64,000 nucleotides of DNA from Phycisphaerales bacterium. Lineage in GTDB: Bacteria; Planctomycetota; Phycisphaerae; Phycisphaerales; UBA1924. The position numbers were made by a program, and so were the translations under genes. Where the stretch lies: contig JASBRY010000009.1 of assembly GCA_030149165.1 (NCBI GenBank), positions 806,001 through 870,000 on the forward strand, in the 5' to 3' direction. Below are positions 40,122-49,184 of this stretch, piece after piece (the stretch's first letter is position 1; each line of letters starts with the position of its first letter). The notes under the pieces were generated by a model. The model saw only the letters and a program-made list of their open reading frames with translations. It was not told the DNA's origin and did no database searches.

Positions 40122-41152
40122 GATACATCACCATCTTTCAGAATAACCGCCCGACCCTTGCCCGTCGCCTTGGCGCGGAACTGGTTCTCAGAGTTCATGG
40201 ATTCAATCTCAATAGTCTCACCAAGCCGAGCGTTGGACTTGGCGCGTCCCCGCACCGTGACGACCACCGATCCCGAGATCGACTTCGCCGACACGATGTC
40301 TCCGCGCCGGATCACGAGCGGCAGCTCGATATGCTCCGATTCGATGAGCTGACCCGCATTGATCGTCTTGGACAGCGCCATCCCCATCGCCTCATCAACG
40401 CTGACCGAGTGCTCTTCCGGACTCACCCAGCGCCGCTCAGTCATAAACATTGATTCATCCAAGCGAGTCCCGCGATTGACGCGTTGATTCGCGATCAGCA
40501 CCTCGCGGAACATCTCGACATCAAAGATCAACGCGCGTTCTTCAGCAACGATCAGCTCGTCAAGCACGATCACACGGATCGCCGTGCGTCCGCGCCTTGA
40601 AACCTCGCGGATCTCGACCAATCGACCAGCAGTCGAGGTCTGCAAAAACGCCTCATCGTGCTCGCGGAACGACATCTTCACCAGGTCCGTCCCGACTTGA
40701 TACCGATCCCGAACCCACCGCTCGATGTGATCCCGAACCACCGGCCCATCGATCGCGTGCTGTACATCCGTATCCGTATCGACGCTGACCTTCGCCGTGC
40801 TGCTCGTGCCGCCGATCCGTCGGACCGAGCTCTGTGTTCCTTTGATGACGATCGAACCAGCATTGAGTTGCTTGTCCGCATCAATCAGCAAGCGAATCTG
40901 ATCGCTGCTCAGCGCACACCACGCGGCATCCACATCAGTGAGCATCTCATCGAGCGTGAGCTCATACAGCAGCTCTGCCTGATCACCCGAGATGCTGCTG
41001 ATATCCGCGAGCGTGATCGCTTCATCATGCGTAACACGAACCGTCGAGCGCAATGTAACCGTCGTGATCCCCGCGATCGCATCAGTCGCAAGCAGGAGAA
41101 TCACCGAAGCGATGATCAGCCGGATTGTTCGTGTCACTTCAGGCATCATCAC
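40118..41152 (-). CDS. flgA: Flagellar P-ring assembly chaperone FlgA
   Basis: 344 residues, longer than the roughly 220 of enterobacterial FlgA. Signal peptide (TIRLIIASVILLLATDAIAG). The C-terminal SAF-type domain has ERWVSPEEHSVSVDEAMGMALSKTINAGQLIE and LPLVIRRGDIVSAKSISGSVVVTVRGRAKSNARLGETIEIESMNS, typical of FlgA. The 110-residue N-terminal extra region is unassigned. FlgA chaperones FlgI in the periplasm. Seven bases separate it from flgG. Confidence 0.88.
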   Translation of the reverse strand: MMMPEVTRTIRLIIASVILLLATDAIAGITTVTLRSTVRVTHDEAITLADISSISGDQAELLYELTLDEMLTDVDAAWCALSSDQIRLLIDADKQLNAGSIVIKGTQSSVRRIGGTSSTAKVSVDTDTDVQHAIDGPVVRDHIERWVRDRYQVGTDLVKMSFREHDEAFLQTSTAGRLVEIREVSRRGRTAIRVIVLDELIVAEERALIFDVEMFREVLIANQRVNRGTRLDESMFMTERRWVSPEEHSVSVDEAMGMALSKTINAGQLIESEHIELPLVIRRGDIVSAKSISGSVVVTVRGRAKSNARLGETIEIESMNSENQFRAKATGKGRAVILKDGDVS

Positions 41153-41159
41153 TTACCCA

Positions 41160-41969
41160 TTACCGCCGGAGCTGAGAGATCGACTGCAGCGTCTCGTCCG
41201 CGGCCTGGATCGACTGCGAGTTCATCTCAAACGCACGCTGTGTTCTGATCAGTTCAATCAACTCAACCGCCGGATCAACATTCGATCCCTCGAGCGAACC
41301 ACCCAGGATCGAACCAAAGTTCTCTGTTCCAGGCTCACCAGTAATCGGAGGACCAGAAGCCGCGGACTCGACCCAAAGATTCCCACCGATCTGTGTCAGT
41401 CCAGTCTCATTCACAAAGATCGCGAGCTCAACCTGTCCCGCTACGCTCGGCTGCGCTTGTCCAGGAATCACTTCCAAGATCTCGCCATTGGCGCTGACCG
41501 AGAACGATTCCGCATCCGCCGAGATCGTCACCGTGGGTTGCAAGCGACGCCCATCAGAGTTCGCGAGCACGACCTCGTTATCCGCGTTGAGCACAAAGTT
41601 CCCGGCTCGTGTATACGCGATGCCGCCTTGCCCTGTGTCGTTCTCAACCTGCACCTGGAAGAACCCCTTGCCCTCGATGTACATATCGAGGGGGCTGTTC
41701 CCAGGAATCGGTGGTCCCTGCGAGAAGTCTTGCTGCGTGCCTGATTCGCGCACACCGAGTCCGACATAGAGACCAGTCGGACGCTGATCTCCGTTCGCGT
41801 TCTCCGTGCCAGGCTGTGCCTTTTCGATGTACAGCAGGTCCTCGAAGTTCACGCGTGACGCTTTGAATCCTTCGGTGTTCACATTCGCGAGGTTGTTCGC
41901 CGTGACATCGAGCCGTGTGTTGAGTGCTTTGAGTCCGGAAGCCGCGGATTGCATCGCAATAACTGCCAT
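41160..41969 (-). CDS. flgG: Flagellar distal rod protein FlgG
   Basis: 269 residues from ATG 41969, which has AGGAGA at eight bases; the frame to 42005 is rejected. N-terminal rod helix SAASGLKALNTRLDVTANNLANVNTEGFKASRVNFEDL with the ANNLANVNT signature, central beta domain with GKGFFQV, and C-terminal helix VELIELIRTQRAFEMNSQSIQAADE. Secreted through the flagellar type III apparatus. Second gene of the operon. Confidence 0.92.
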   Translation of the reverse strand: MAVIAMQSAASGLKALNTRLDVTANNLANVNTEGFKASRVNFEDLLYIEKAQPGTENANGDQRPTGLYVGLGVRESGTQQDFSQGPPIPGNSPLDMYIEGKGFFQVQVENDTGQGGIAYTRAGNFVLNADNEVVLANSDGRRLQPTVTISADAESFSVSANGEILEVIPGQAQPSVAGQVELAIFVNETGLTQIGGNLWVESAASGPPITGEPGTENFGSILGGSLEGSNVDPAVELIELIRTQRAFEMNSQSIQAADETLQSISQLRR

Positions 41970-41988
41970 TGTTCTATCTCCTGCTCGC

Positions 41989-42756
41989 TTACGCGATGCG
42001 TCCAAAGGTATTGATGGTGCGGTCCATCATGCGGTTGTGCATATCGATCATGCCGATGTTGCCCTGCGCTGCTCGAGCGGCGGATTGGATCTGCATGATC
42101 GCGTCGATTTCGTTGACGCCTGATGCTTCGATTGCGCGTTGGTGGAAGACGCCGGCGCCGTCGATGAGGTTGAGGTCGGTGCCGTATTTCGAGACGAAGA
42201 GCCCCTCGCCGTGCTTAGTAAGGATGGATCGGTTTGGGACATCCGCGAGTCCGAGTTGTCCCACGGCGATGTCGCGTTGGGTGATCAAGCCGTCTTTGTG
42301 GATCTGGACTGGTCCCATTTGGGGGTCGATGCGGATGTGACGGCCGTTGGGATCGAGGACGGGGCGTCCGGTTGCGGACTGGACGAGGGTTCCGGTGTCG
42401 TCGATCGCGAAGCGGCCGTCTCGGCTGAGGGCTTGTCCGCCGTCGTATTCGATTTTGAAGAATCCGGATCCTTCGATCGCGACATCGAGATCGCCGTTGG
42501 TGATCTCTATTGCGCCTTGCGCAAAGTTGATCTTGGTGTGCGCACTTAATACGCCTGCACCCAGTCGTTCGAGCATTTCGTTGCTAGGCAGGTTGAAGAC
42601 GCCGTCTTCCTGACGGACGGCGGGGCGGAACTGGGTTCCGCTCATAATGGGCTTAAACCCTGCGGTTCCTAGGTTTGCGAGGTTCCCGGTCAGTGCGTCC
42701 TGACGGTGGATGGAGGAGAGTGCTCCTGATGCTGAGATCTGAATCCCGTAGTTCAT
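41989..42756 (-). CDS. flgF: Flagellar proximal rod protein FlgF-like
   Basis: 255 residues, FlgF/FlgG-type rod protein. N-terminal NYGIQISASGALSSIHRQDALTGNLANLGTAGFK and C-terminal IDAIMQIQSAARAAQGNIGMIDMHNRMMDRTINTFGRIA, with GSGFFKIEYDGG in the middle. Shorter and less canonical than FlgG; position before flgG suggests FlgF. The plus-strand base composition switches from C-rich to G-rich between flgG and this gene. Confidence 0.85.
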   Translation of the reverse strand: MNYGIQISASGALSSIHRQDALTGNLANLGTAGFKPIMSGTQFRPAVRQEDGVFNLPSNEMLERLGAGVLSAHTKINFAQGAIEITNGDLDVAIEGSGFFKIEYDGGQALSRDGRFAIDDTGTLVQSATGRPVLDPNGRHIRIDPQMGPVQIHKDGLITQRDIAVGQLGLADVPNRSILTKHGEGLFVSKYGTDLNLIDGAGVFHQRAIEASGVNEIDAIMQIQSAARAAQGNIGMIDMHNRMMDRTINTFGRIA

Positions 42757-42846
42757 GGCGTGCCTCGGTCATCGGTGTATCCGTGTCCCTCCGTGGACAC
42801 CAGATACCCGCATGTGACCTATCACAATCGGCGTGCCAAACTCTGA

Positions 42847-43293
42847 TTAGTTGGGTGGTTCGGGATCTTGAGGTGGGGGGAGAGGTGTTCGGGAGGTGCC
42901 GCATTCTGGGCAGGCTGAAGAATCTTGGATTGGGATGTCCATGAGGATGTAGCCGCATTTGGGGCAGATGTCGTGTCCCGCTTCGCGGAGCGCTTGGTAG
43001 AGGTGGGGTCGGAAGCGGACATGGAATATCAGGTAGTGGCATCCGACGAGGAGGAGGGGGAAGAGGACGGCCCAGATGATTGCGTTGTAGAGGACGCTGC
43101 TGAGTCCGGCTTGTTTGAGCAGGAGTCTGGTGCTCGTCATGGTTGCGACCCAGATGATGATCGCGAGGGTGTAGACGGCGAGGTTCGACTTCTTCTTGAA
43201 CCAGGCGCTGGAAGCGGCGCCGAGGATCTGGTTCTTGTCCTTCTTGGAGATGCCGAGCTGTGGATCGGACAGGATGGCGGGGAAGTAGTGCAT
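42847..43293 (-). CDS. Membrane protein with C-terminal zinc ribbon
   Basis: 148 residues. Two membrane helices (AVYTLAIIIWVATMTSTRL and AIIWAVLFPLLLVGCHYLI), then a cytoplasmic ribbon CPKCGYILMDIPIQDSSACPECG near the C terminus and a Pro-rich tail. The ribbon belongs to the same type as those in the YeiB-like protein and in the 405-residue membrane protein here, a planctomycete habit. Function unknown. Confidence 0.75.
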   Translation of the reverse strand: MHYFPAILSDPQLGISKKDKNQILGAASSAWFKKKSNLAVYTLAIIIWVATMTSTRLLLKQAGLSSVLYNAIIWAVLFPLLLVGCHYLIFHVRFRPHLYQALREAGHDICPKCGYILMDIPIQDSSACPECGTSRTPLPPPQDPEPPN

Positions 43294-43346
43294 CGCTCTT
43301 GGTAGTGTACTAGATGTGGGGTTTGATTGAGTTGCTGTTCGGATGC

Positions 43347-44324
43347 TCAGTCTATCGCAGAGTGATCCTCGAAAAACTGAACGATGAGATCAATCAAAGC
43401 TCGATCTGTCCCATGCCCAATCCCATTGATGGTTCGATATTCCGCTTGGAGTCCGAGTTCTGAGCATCTTTGTTGTGTGCGTTCCCACCGATCTGGTTGG
43501 ATCTGCTCTCCCAGCACATCAAAGACCTTCTCGCGCTCGTTCGGGTTGTACGCATCGTCGAACTGCACAGCATCGTTCGTGTCGTTCTCCCCCATGAAGT
43601 ACAACTGAGCAACTTTGTTGACGGCATCGAGATCAAAATCCCGTCCGGTGATCTGATTGAAATCGTTCGTCCCGATTGGGAAGTCCAAGGTGTAGCCGTC
43701 GATTTCGTCAGTTGGGAGCATGAGCACGGCGTTGAAACCTCCAGCTGCGAGTGCTTCGACGCGATTGGGATGCAGCATAACGAAGCGGTTGATGAAAGTC
43801 CCAGATGCGGAGAATCCGGTCATCAGGACTTTGTCTCGGAGTGTGAATTCCTGATCGCTGAGTCGATCGCGTGCATCATTGATCATCGCGATAAGTTGTA
43901 GATCGATACGTTCGAGTGCAGGATCTTCGGTGTGGATTGTCTCGTAGTCCAACGCATGCGTATACATGCGCCAATCACTCATCGGTCTTGGGAAGATCGG
44001 CATGAGCACCGGCGTACCAAGATCGCGAGCGACCCAATGTCCTACTGAACTCTTTGATGCGAGGAACTCTGCGGACTCGCGATGGATCTCGATGTCATCG
44101 TCAGGCTTTCCAGTGTTGTTGGGTTCTACCAAGAGGTAGGTATCTTCATCGATGTCAAACGATGATGGGATGTAGAGTAGATAGTCGTGATGGAATCCCT
44201 GATCTGGCTTCGCTTCGATTAGATGCAGTGAATCTGCTTCAAACTCTTTGGGTTCGTCCGCGTGAGAGAGCAAAGAACACACATTAAGAATGGTGAGGGT
44301 GAGAGTTATTTTGCTGCAAATCAT
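43347..44324 (-). CDS. Secreted alpha/beta hydrolase (esterase-like)
   Basis: 325 residues. Signal peptide (ITLTLTILNVCSLLSHA). The nucleophile elbow is GFSASG, with aspartate probable in FMGENDTND and histidine in GIGHGTDRA, giving a Ser-Asp-His triad in the order of PHB-depolymerase-like and esterase families. The lid region YIPSSFDIDEDTYLLVEPN and a WRMYTHALDYETIH stretch are unusual. No clear substrate. Spaced 94 bases from the DNA methyltransferase-like gene upstream. Confidence 0.75.
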   Translation of the reverse strand: MICSKITLTLTILNVCSLLSHADEPKEFEADSLHLIEAKPDQGFHHDYLLYIPSSFDIDEDTYLLVEPNNTGKPDDDIEIHRESAEFLASKSSVGHWVARDLGTPVLMPIFPRPMSDWRMYTHALDYETIHTEDPALERIDLQLIAMINDARDRLSDQEFTLRDKVLMTGFSASGTFINRFVMLHPNRVEALAAGGFNAVLMLPTDEIDGYTLDFPIGTNDFNQITGRDFDLDAVNKVAQLYFMGENDTNDAVQFDDAYNPNEREKVFDVLGEQIQPDRWERTQQRCSELGLQAEYRTINGIGHGTDRALIDLIVQFFEDHSAID

Positions 44325-44417
44325 ATGTGTAGTACACAGCCAGCCTTCACGAGTTGCATCTGATTCGGTGATGTAAGGACATGGATTTGTCAGTTGATGA
44401 AGTACTCAGGGAGTTCA

Positions 44418-45296
44418 CTAATCAATCGGCTTCCGCATAATCAATAAATAGTTAAACCCTCGCAGGAAGAAGTTCTCTTCTTCCGCGGCTTTGTGCCAGT
44501 TGCCGCGTTGGAGTTTGGTGTTGTGGCGGACGACGCAGATGATGTCTACGGGGGTGAAGGCTTGGCTCATCATGGCGAAGAGTTCGAATCCGATGGGCAT
44601 GAAGGTGCCTTCGCCGGGATTGCCGCCTTTTTTCTTTTTCCATGAGTCGGAGACATAGAGACCGAGGTATTTGCCTGGTTTGAGGACGCGGTAGAGTTCG
44701 GCGAGGACGGCGTCCATTGCTTCGTAGTACGCGTGTCCCATCATCTCGTCGTCGTGCTCTGGTTGTTGTCCGGCGTCGAGCTTTCCGATGCAGCGGTCGT
44801 CGTCGGAGTAATCAACATGGGTTGAGTACGGCGGGTCGATGAATGCGAAATCGACGGAGTCGTCGTCGAGTGGGAGTTTGCGGGAGTCGTTCTTTTTGAT
44901 GTCTGGTCGTTGTGGGTTGAGATCGAAGGCGATGGGTTTGCGGTTGAGGTCTTTGCAGACATCGATGGTGGTTCCGGAGCCGCACATGGGATCGATGACG
45001 GTGTCGTGTGCTTTGGTGTAGCGTTTGAGGAGTTGGTAGATGACCCAGGAGGGTGTGGCTCCGATGTAGTCTTTGGAGCCTTGCATGGTGGAGTTGGAGC
45101 TGTCGTAGTGTTGTGAGGGGTATTCCCAGAGTGTGGTGGTCATGATGCCCATTGGTGGGCGTTTGCCTGGCTTGACTCTTGGGGGTTTGTTTGCGGAGTG
45201 TTTTTGGTAGGGCTTTTTCGAGCGGTTGCGCTTTGGTTTACCTGAACCACTGCGTAGTTCATCGTTTATCTTTTTGCGGATGTCGTCTTTGCTCAC
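44418..45296 (-). CDS. DPPY-type SAM-dependent methyltransferase (DNA/RNA)
   Basis: 292 residues from GTG 45296, which overlaps the preceding nrnA-like stop by four bases. A Lys/Arg-rich N-terminal tail (20-48) is followed by motif I IDPMCGSGTT (101-110), a motif II acidic strand end PIAFDLNPQ, and motif IV DPPY (154-157), the order of gamma-type N6-adenine or N4-cytosine methylases or of THUMP-lacking Trm11-like RNA enzymes. Target cannot be decided from sequence. No restriction endonuclease is adjacent, so it may be an orphan regulatory or RNA-modifying enzyme. The frame is open to 46166, but that part is antisense-like Arg-rich sequence overlapping nrnA and was rejected. Confidence 0.75.
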   Translation of the reverse strand: MSKDDIRKKINDELRSGSGKPKRNRSKKPYQKHSANKPPRVKPGKRPPMGIMTTTLWEYPSQHYDSSNSTMQGSKDYIGATPSWVIYQLLKRYTKAHDTVIDPMCGSGTTIDVCKDLNRKPIAFDLNPQRPDIKKNDSRKLPLDDDSVDFAFIDPPYSTHVDYSDDDRCIGKLDAGQQPEHDDEMMGHAYYEAMDAVLAELYRVLKPGKYLGLYVSDSWKKKKGGNPGEGTFMPIGFELFAMMSQAFTPVDIICVVRHNTKLQRGNWHKAAEEENFFLRGFNYLLIMRKPID

Positions 45297-46390
45297 GGGA
45301 GTGCCTCGATGAGCATTTGTTTGGTTTCTTCGAGTGATGCGCGGACGCGGGCGCCGGCGGCTCTTGCGTGTCCTCCTCCGCCAAGGGATTGGCAGACTTG
45401 GTTGACATCGACGGCGGGTTTGCTGTTCCACTCGCCTTCTTTGGAGCGGAGTGAGATTTTGGTGAAGGTGCCTTCGGCGTCGTGTTGTTCGTTGAGGAGC
45501 GCGACGACGCGGATGGACTCGATGGATTGTGGGATGTCGACGAAACCTCCGGAGTCTCCAGGCGCGGCTTTGGTTGCTTTGAAGTCCTCGAGGGTGAGGG
45601 TCATGATGGCGGCGTTTTTGTCTTTGATGAGGTCGAGGGAGTCGAGGGCGCGGGCCATGAGTTTGAGGCGCGGGGCGCGGTCGCGTTGGTAGAGCATCGC
45701 GAAGAGTGCGTTGTGGTCGACTCCGGCATCGAGGAGTTGTCCGGCGAGGCGCATGACGCGGCCGTCGACATTGGAGTGCTTGAACCATCCGGTGTCGGTG
45801 GCGAGTCCTACATAGAGGGGGGTTGCGATATCGACGGGGAGTTGGTCGGGGGACTGGACTCCGAGGACATGGCAGCAGATCTCGGCGACGGGCTGGACGA
45901 CGGCTGCGGCTTTGGTGTCGAGGAGTCTGCGGGAACTGATCTCGGAGTTGCCTTGGAGGTGGTGGTCGATGATGGTGGTGCGGTCGAGTCGGGGTTTGAG
46001 GAAGTCGGCGAAGGGGGCGAGCTGAGACCACGATCCGGTGTCGGTGATGATGATCCCATCGGGATCGAGCACGGCGGGCGCGGGCTGGGGTGGATCGATG
46101 AGGCGGAACTTGGTGGGGATCGCCATCTTGGCGCCCCATTCGGGCATGGGTGCGGCGTACCAGCATTCAGCAGCGGAGACGGCGCCGGTGGTTCCTCGGG
46201 ATGTGTTGATGGCGCGTGCGAGTGCGAGTGTGGATCCGAGCGCGTCGCCGTCGGGTTTGGTGTGGGTGAGGAGGACGAGGGTTTCTTGCTGGGCGATCCA
46301 TGCGGCGATGGATTTGGCATCAGTGGTGGAGGTCCACATGGATGCGGGGTCTTCGTTGGATGCGTTTGGGGCGCTGGCTTGCATGGTCAT
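45293..46390 (-). CDS. nrnA: DHH-family phosphoesterase (NrnA-like)
   Basis: 365 residues. DHH motifs: THTKPDGDALGS, IITDTGSWSQLAP, and IIDHHLQG; DHHA1 signature GGGGHARAAGA near the C terminus. The set matches NrnA-type nano-RNase/pAp phosphatase, which degrades short oligoribonucleotides and pAp or cyclic-di-AMP intermediates. A single-subunit cytoplasmic enzyme. Gene overlaps the methyltransferase start by four bases; the two products could act on related nucleic-acid substrates, but this is inference. Confidence 0.87.
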   Translation of the reverse strand: MTMQASAPNASNEDPASMWTSTTDAKSIAAWIAQQETLVLLTHTKPDGDALGSTLALARAINTSRGTTGAVSAAECWYAAPMPEWGAKMAIPTKFRLIDPPQPAPAVLDPDGIIITDTGSWSQLAPFADFLKPRLDRTTIIDHHLQGNSEISSRRLLDTKAAAVVQPVAEICCHVLGVQSPDQLPVDIATPLYVGLATDTGWFKHSNVDGRVMRLAGQLLDAGVDHNALFAMLYQRDRAPRLKLMARALDSLDLIKDKNAAIMTLTLEDFKATKAAPGDSGGFVDIPQSIESIRVVALLNEQHDAEGTFTKISLRSKEGEWNSKPAVDVNQVCQSLGGGGHARAAGARVRASLEETKQMLIEALP

Positions 46391-46465
46391 AGGGACATGG
46401 TATCGGCGGATGGGGGGTGGTGCCGAGTGATATGTATTTCTATCGTGGAATCGTTAACTTGAGTT

Positions 46466-47683
46466 TTATCCTTGCATCCGTTGCTGATCGTCGTTCTCTT
46501 CGTCTGCGAGGGGGATGCTGTCACGGTGCTCGTCGTAGGACAGTGGGGGTGGTGCTTCGCGAGGTCCATCGCTGATCGGGGTGTCGAGATTTGGTCGGTG
46601 GGTGACCTGTCCTCCTGAGGAGTCGGCCATTTGGATGGGAGTGTCGTCGTGGCGTGGTGCGTCGAGTGCGGGATCGCGGATTCCCATGATGCCGTCGGAG
46701 GAGCCGTAGCTTTGTCCGCATTCGGGGCAGATTCCGGTGAACGCGAGACCTTCGAGGTTGTAGCCGCAGTAATCGCAGTTGGTTTGGTTGGAGATCGAGG
46801 ACTGATGGTTCATCTGGTTCTCGATGCGCCGCGCGAGGCGGATGTGCTTCTCGGCGCTGATGCGCTGGTGGCTGAGCGCCCAGTTGAGGACGATGCTCAT
46901 GCGGAACATGGACCAGAAGAAAACGACTGTGGCTCCGAAGCAGAAGACGGTGGTCCAGATGAAGACGAATCGTGCGGGATCAGATGCTGGGAGGTTGGTC
47001 ATGGAAATCAGGCGCGAGATCACGGCGAGGACTCCGAAGACCATCATGACCCACGCGGTGGCGCGGAGGCGTGTGGCTAGTTGGTCATCGGCGGCCCAAT
47101 ACGCGAGCTCGGCGAAGTAGACGCACGCGGGGATGAGCCCGATCCATGCGACGAGTCCGACGGACGCGATCGCGACGCGATGGATCATCGACACATTTCC
47201 GGTCTGCGCGATCATCGCGGCGGAGACGATGAGGAGGATCCAGGTTGGCCAAGCGAATGAGATCAGACGGATTGCTTTGACGAGCGTGGTGTTGTCGAGG
47301 ACTGGGTCGTGCGAAGCGGTATCCATCCCTTTGCGCGATCGCGTGATCATCCAGACGCCGGCGGTCCAGCATCCGCTCGCGAGCACGAACATCGCGAACG
47401 CGAGGGGGACGATCATGCTTCGTGTTCCCGATCCGATTCCCGCGGCGGCGGGGCCGGCGAGTCCTCCGATTAATGCGATCATGCACAGGAGGAATCCGTA
47501 GCGGATCCACTGGATGTACCAAGAGGGCGCTTGGAAGCTCATGGTTGCTTGTCGGATGTTTTTGGAACGACGCGCTGAGGTGTGTCCGCATTCGGGGCAC
47601 TTGGTTCCCAGCGGGAGTCCGGCGAGGGAGTAGCCGCAGGAATCGCAGGACTGACTCAGGTTGTCGGATTGTTCATAACTCAT
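46466..47683 (-). CDS. Polytopic membrane protein with two zinc ribbons
   Basis: 405 residues. The first ribbon (CDSCGYSLAGL...CPECGHT) is at residues 13-33, then about six membrane helices, then a second ribbon CDYCGYNLEGL...CPECGQS, and a 90-residue disordered acidic/Pro tail. The two ribbons are of one type, suggesting internal duplication of a module placed at both ends. Function unknown. It resembles none of the transporter families I know. Confidence 0.75.
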   Translation of the reverse strand: MSYEQSDNLSQSCDSCGYSLAGLPLGTKCPECGHTSARRSKNIRQATMSFQAPSWYIQWIRYGFLLCMIALIGGLAGPAAAGIGSGTRSMIVPLAFAMFVLASGCWTAGVWMITRSRKGMDTASHDPVLDNTTLVKAIRLISFAWPTWILLIVSAAMIAQTGNVSMIHRVAIASVGLVAWIGLIPACVYFAELAYWAADDQLATRLRATAWVMMVFGVLAVISRLISMTNLPASDPARFVFIWTTVFCFGATVVFFWSMFRMSIVLNWALSHQRISAEKHIRLARRIENQMNHQSSISNQTNCDYCGYNLEGLAFTGICPECGQSYGSSDGIMGIRDPALDAPRHDDTPIQMADSSGGQVTHRPNLDTPISDGPREAPPPLSYDEHRDSIPLADEENDDQQRMQG

Positions 47684-47796
47684 ACCAAGACCCGATGCTC
47701 TCTACTACTCACTGTACCCGATGTTGACCGATTGGTTGCTTGTGTGGTCGCTGGGGGGGTTCCTGTGCAATCATCGGTGTTTTTGTGTGTTCAGAT

Positions 47797-47826
47797 CAGA
47801 AACAAACGGCTCTAGGTGGAGCCGTT
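47797..47826 (-). terminator. Terminator of the STN-domain gene
   Basis: AACGGCTC (47805-47812) and GAGCCGTT (47819-47826) form a perfect eight-pair stem, and on the minus strand the arm is followed by TGTTTCTG. It sits 35 bases after the stop of the 47862 gene. Nothing else is seen in 47684-47796. Confidence 0.7.
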
Positions 47827-47861
47827 CGCAGAGAGAGGTATTGGGATTGTTATGGGTTTGA

Positions 47862-48743
47862 TTACGGCTTGCGCATCGCGGGATCGGGTTTGACCTGGAT
47901 CCAGCGTTGATCGCCTTTGGCGCGGATGGTGTGTAGGCGTGCGGGCCAGAAGTCGTATCCGACGATTTGGCGGTGTATGTAGTCTGGGGCGCTGATCACG
48001 AGTGAAGTGCCGTAGACAGTAAGGGAGGCGCCGTCACCTCCGGCGTTTGCCCATTGATCTGGTTCGACGCTTGTTTGAATGAGGTCGATGATGCGCTGCG
48101 AGCGATCGGCGCCGGATTCGAGTTGGATTTGTGTGCCGCCTCCAGAGAAGGGGCTTTGGCCACCGCTGCTGCCTCCAGAGCTTTGGATGTTGAACTGCGG
48201 CGCGTTGTCGAAGTCCGGGACAACCATGATGAGGTCGGCGATGTCGTAGAGTTCGATGCGTTGGTTTTCGTTGAGGACAGTCTTTGGGCCGCACTCGATG
48301 GAACCGATGTCGGTGAACTGCCAGGTGTATTCTTCGCCGATCCCTTCGATGCGTTCTGCTTTCTTGAGGATGCGTTCGAGGACAGTGATCGCTGGGACAT
48401 TGGTGACGCGGAGCGAGAGCAGTGTGTCGGGGTCCATTCCTGTGGAGGCGATGCCGTCGAGGTAAACGGGTTCGATCTGTGCTTCGGTGTAGTCCATCAG
48501 AAAGTTGATGATGTCTTCGAGCGGTTGATCCTCGACATCGAGTGTGATGGGCTTGGACATCTGTCGGAGCGTGTTTGCTTTTTCTTGCGATTCACTCTGG
48601 TTGGATGACGCGGTGCTCTCTTCGGCGAGGAATCCGAGGACGCCGGTGCTTGAGATTACGGCGGGGGCGCTGAGTGATCCCAGCGCGGCGGCTAGCATCG
48701 AGCACGCGGTGATGCGTGGGTTATTGCGGGGTGTGTGCGTCAT
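47862..48743 (-). CDS. Exported protein with secretin/STN-like domain
   Basis: 293 residues. Signal peptide (ITACSMLAAALGSLSAPAV). Residues 65-125 resemble a short secretin/TonB N-terminal (STN) domain: ITLDVEDQPLEDIINFLMDYTEAQIEPVYLDG...LRVTNVPAITVLERILKKA. Residues 170-245 hold a Gly/Ser-rich stretch, followed by GTSLVISAPDYIHRQI, as in NolW-like parts of secretins. The beta-barrel secretin domain itself is missing, so it is not a pore by itself. AGGAG precedes the ATG. Common in planctomycetes in large numbers; role unproven. Confidence 0.7.
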   Translation of the reverse strand: MTHTPRNNPRITACSMLAAALGSLSAPAVISSTGVLGFLAEESTASSNQSESQEKANTLRQMSKPITLDVEDQPLEDIINFLMDYTEAQIEPVYLDGIASTGMDPDTLLSLRVTNVPAITVLERILKKAERIEGIGEEYTWQFTDIGSIECGPKTVLNENQRIELYDIADLIMVVPDFDNAPQFNIQSSGGSSGGQSPFSGGGTQIQLESGADRSQRIIDLIQTSVEPDQWANAGGDGASLTVYGTSLVISAPDYIHRQIVGYDFWPARLHTIRAKGDQRWIQVKPDPAMRKP

Positions 48744-49019
48744 CGTGGTGACTCCTGAGGATCGAGTTTGTGTCCCGGTTTATCGTCGTGTGCATCGCGG
48801 TGTCGCGATCGGCATCGATCCGTGTGCTGATCTGCTCGCGATGGGTTGCTGGTCGAGTGAGGGTGCGATCTCGATCATACCAGATATGGTTCGATACGCA
48901 GCATGGAAAGTCTTGGATCCCTGTGATCCCGAGGATCGGGGCTCATGGAGTGGTAATGAGGATATTGAGACGCAAATTGAGCAGTAAGTGCTTGTTGGGT
49001 AGTGGATTGCGAGGGGAAG

Positions 49020-49092
49020 AGCCACCTGCGAGACTTGAACTCGCGACCTAAGCTTTACGAAAGCTTCGCTCTACCGACTGAGCTAAGGTGGC
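49020..49092 (-). tRNA. tRNA-Thr (anticodon CGT)
   Basis: A complete cloverleaf on the minus strand: 7-pair acceptor GCCACCT/AGGTGGC, D arm GCTC/GAGC, anticodon stem AAGCT/AGCTT with loop TTCGTAA (anticodon CGT, reading ACG), five-base variable loop, and T arm GCGAG/CTCGC with TTCAAGT. 72 bases plus discriminator T. CCA is not encoded. Upstream, 48744-49019 shows no gene. Confidence 0.95.
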
Positions 49093-49184
49093 CTTTCAGC
49101 GACTGCAAATACTGGCGCGCTGGTGGAGGGGATGATAGACCGCTCGTTGGGTTTTGGACGAGGTGGTCAAAGTAGCATACCTAT

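Noticed and set aside
41970-42846. Replication origin with DnaA boxes at the skew switch
   Set aside because: No TTATNCACA cluster or AT-rich segment was found; only the skew change itself is reported.
45297-46166. N-terminal extension of the DPPY methyltransferase
   Set aside because: Overlaps the NrnA-like gene in another frame and is Arg/Pro-rich; GTG 45296 gives a normal start.
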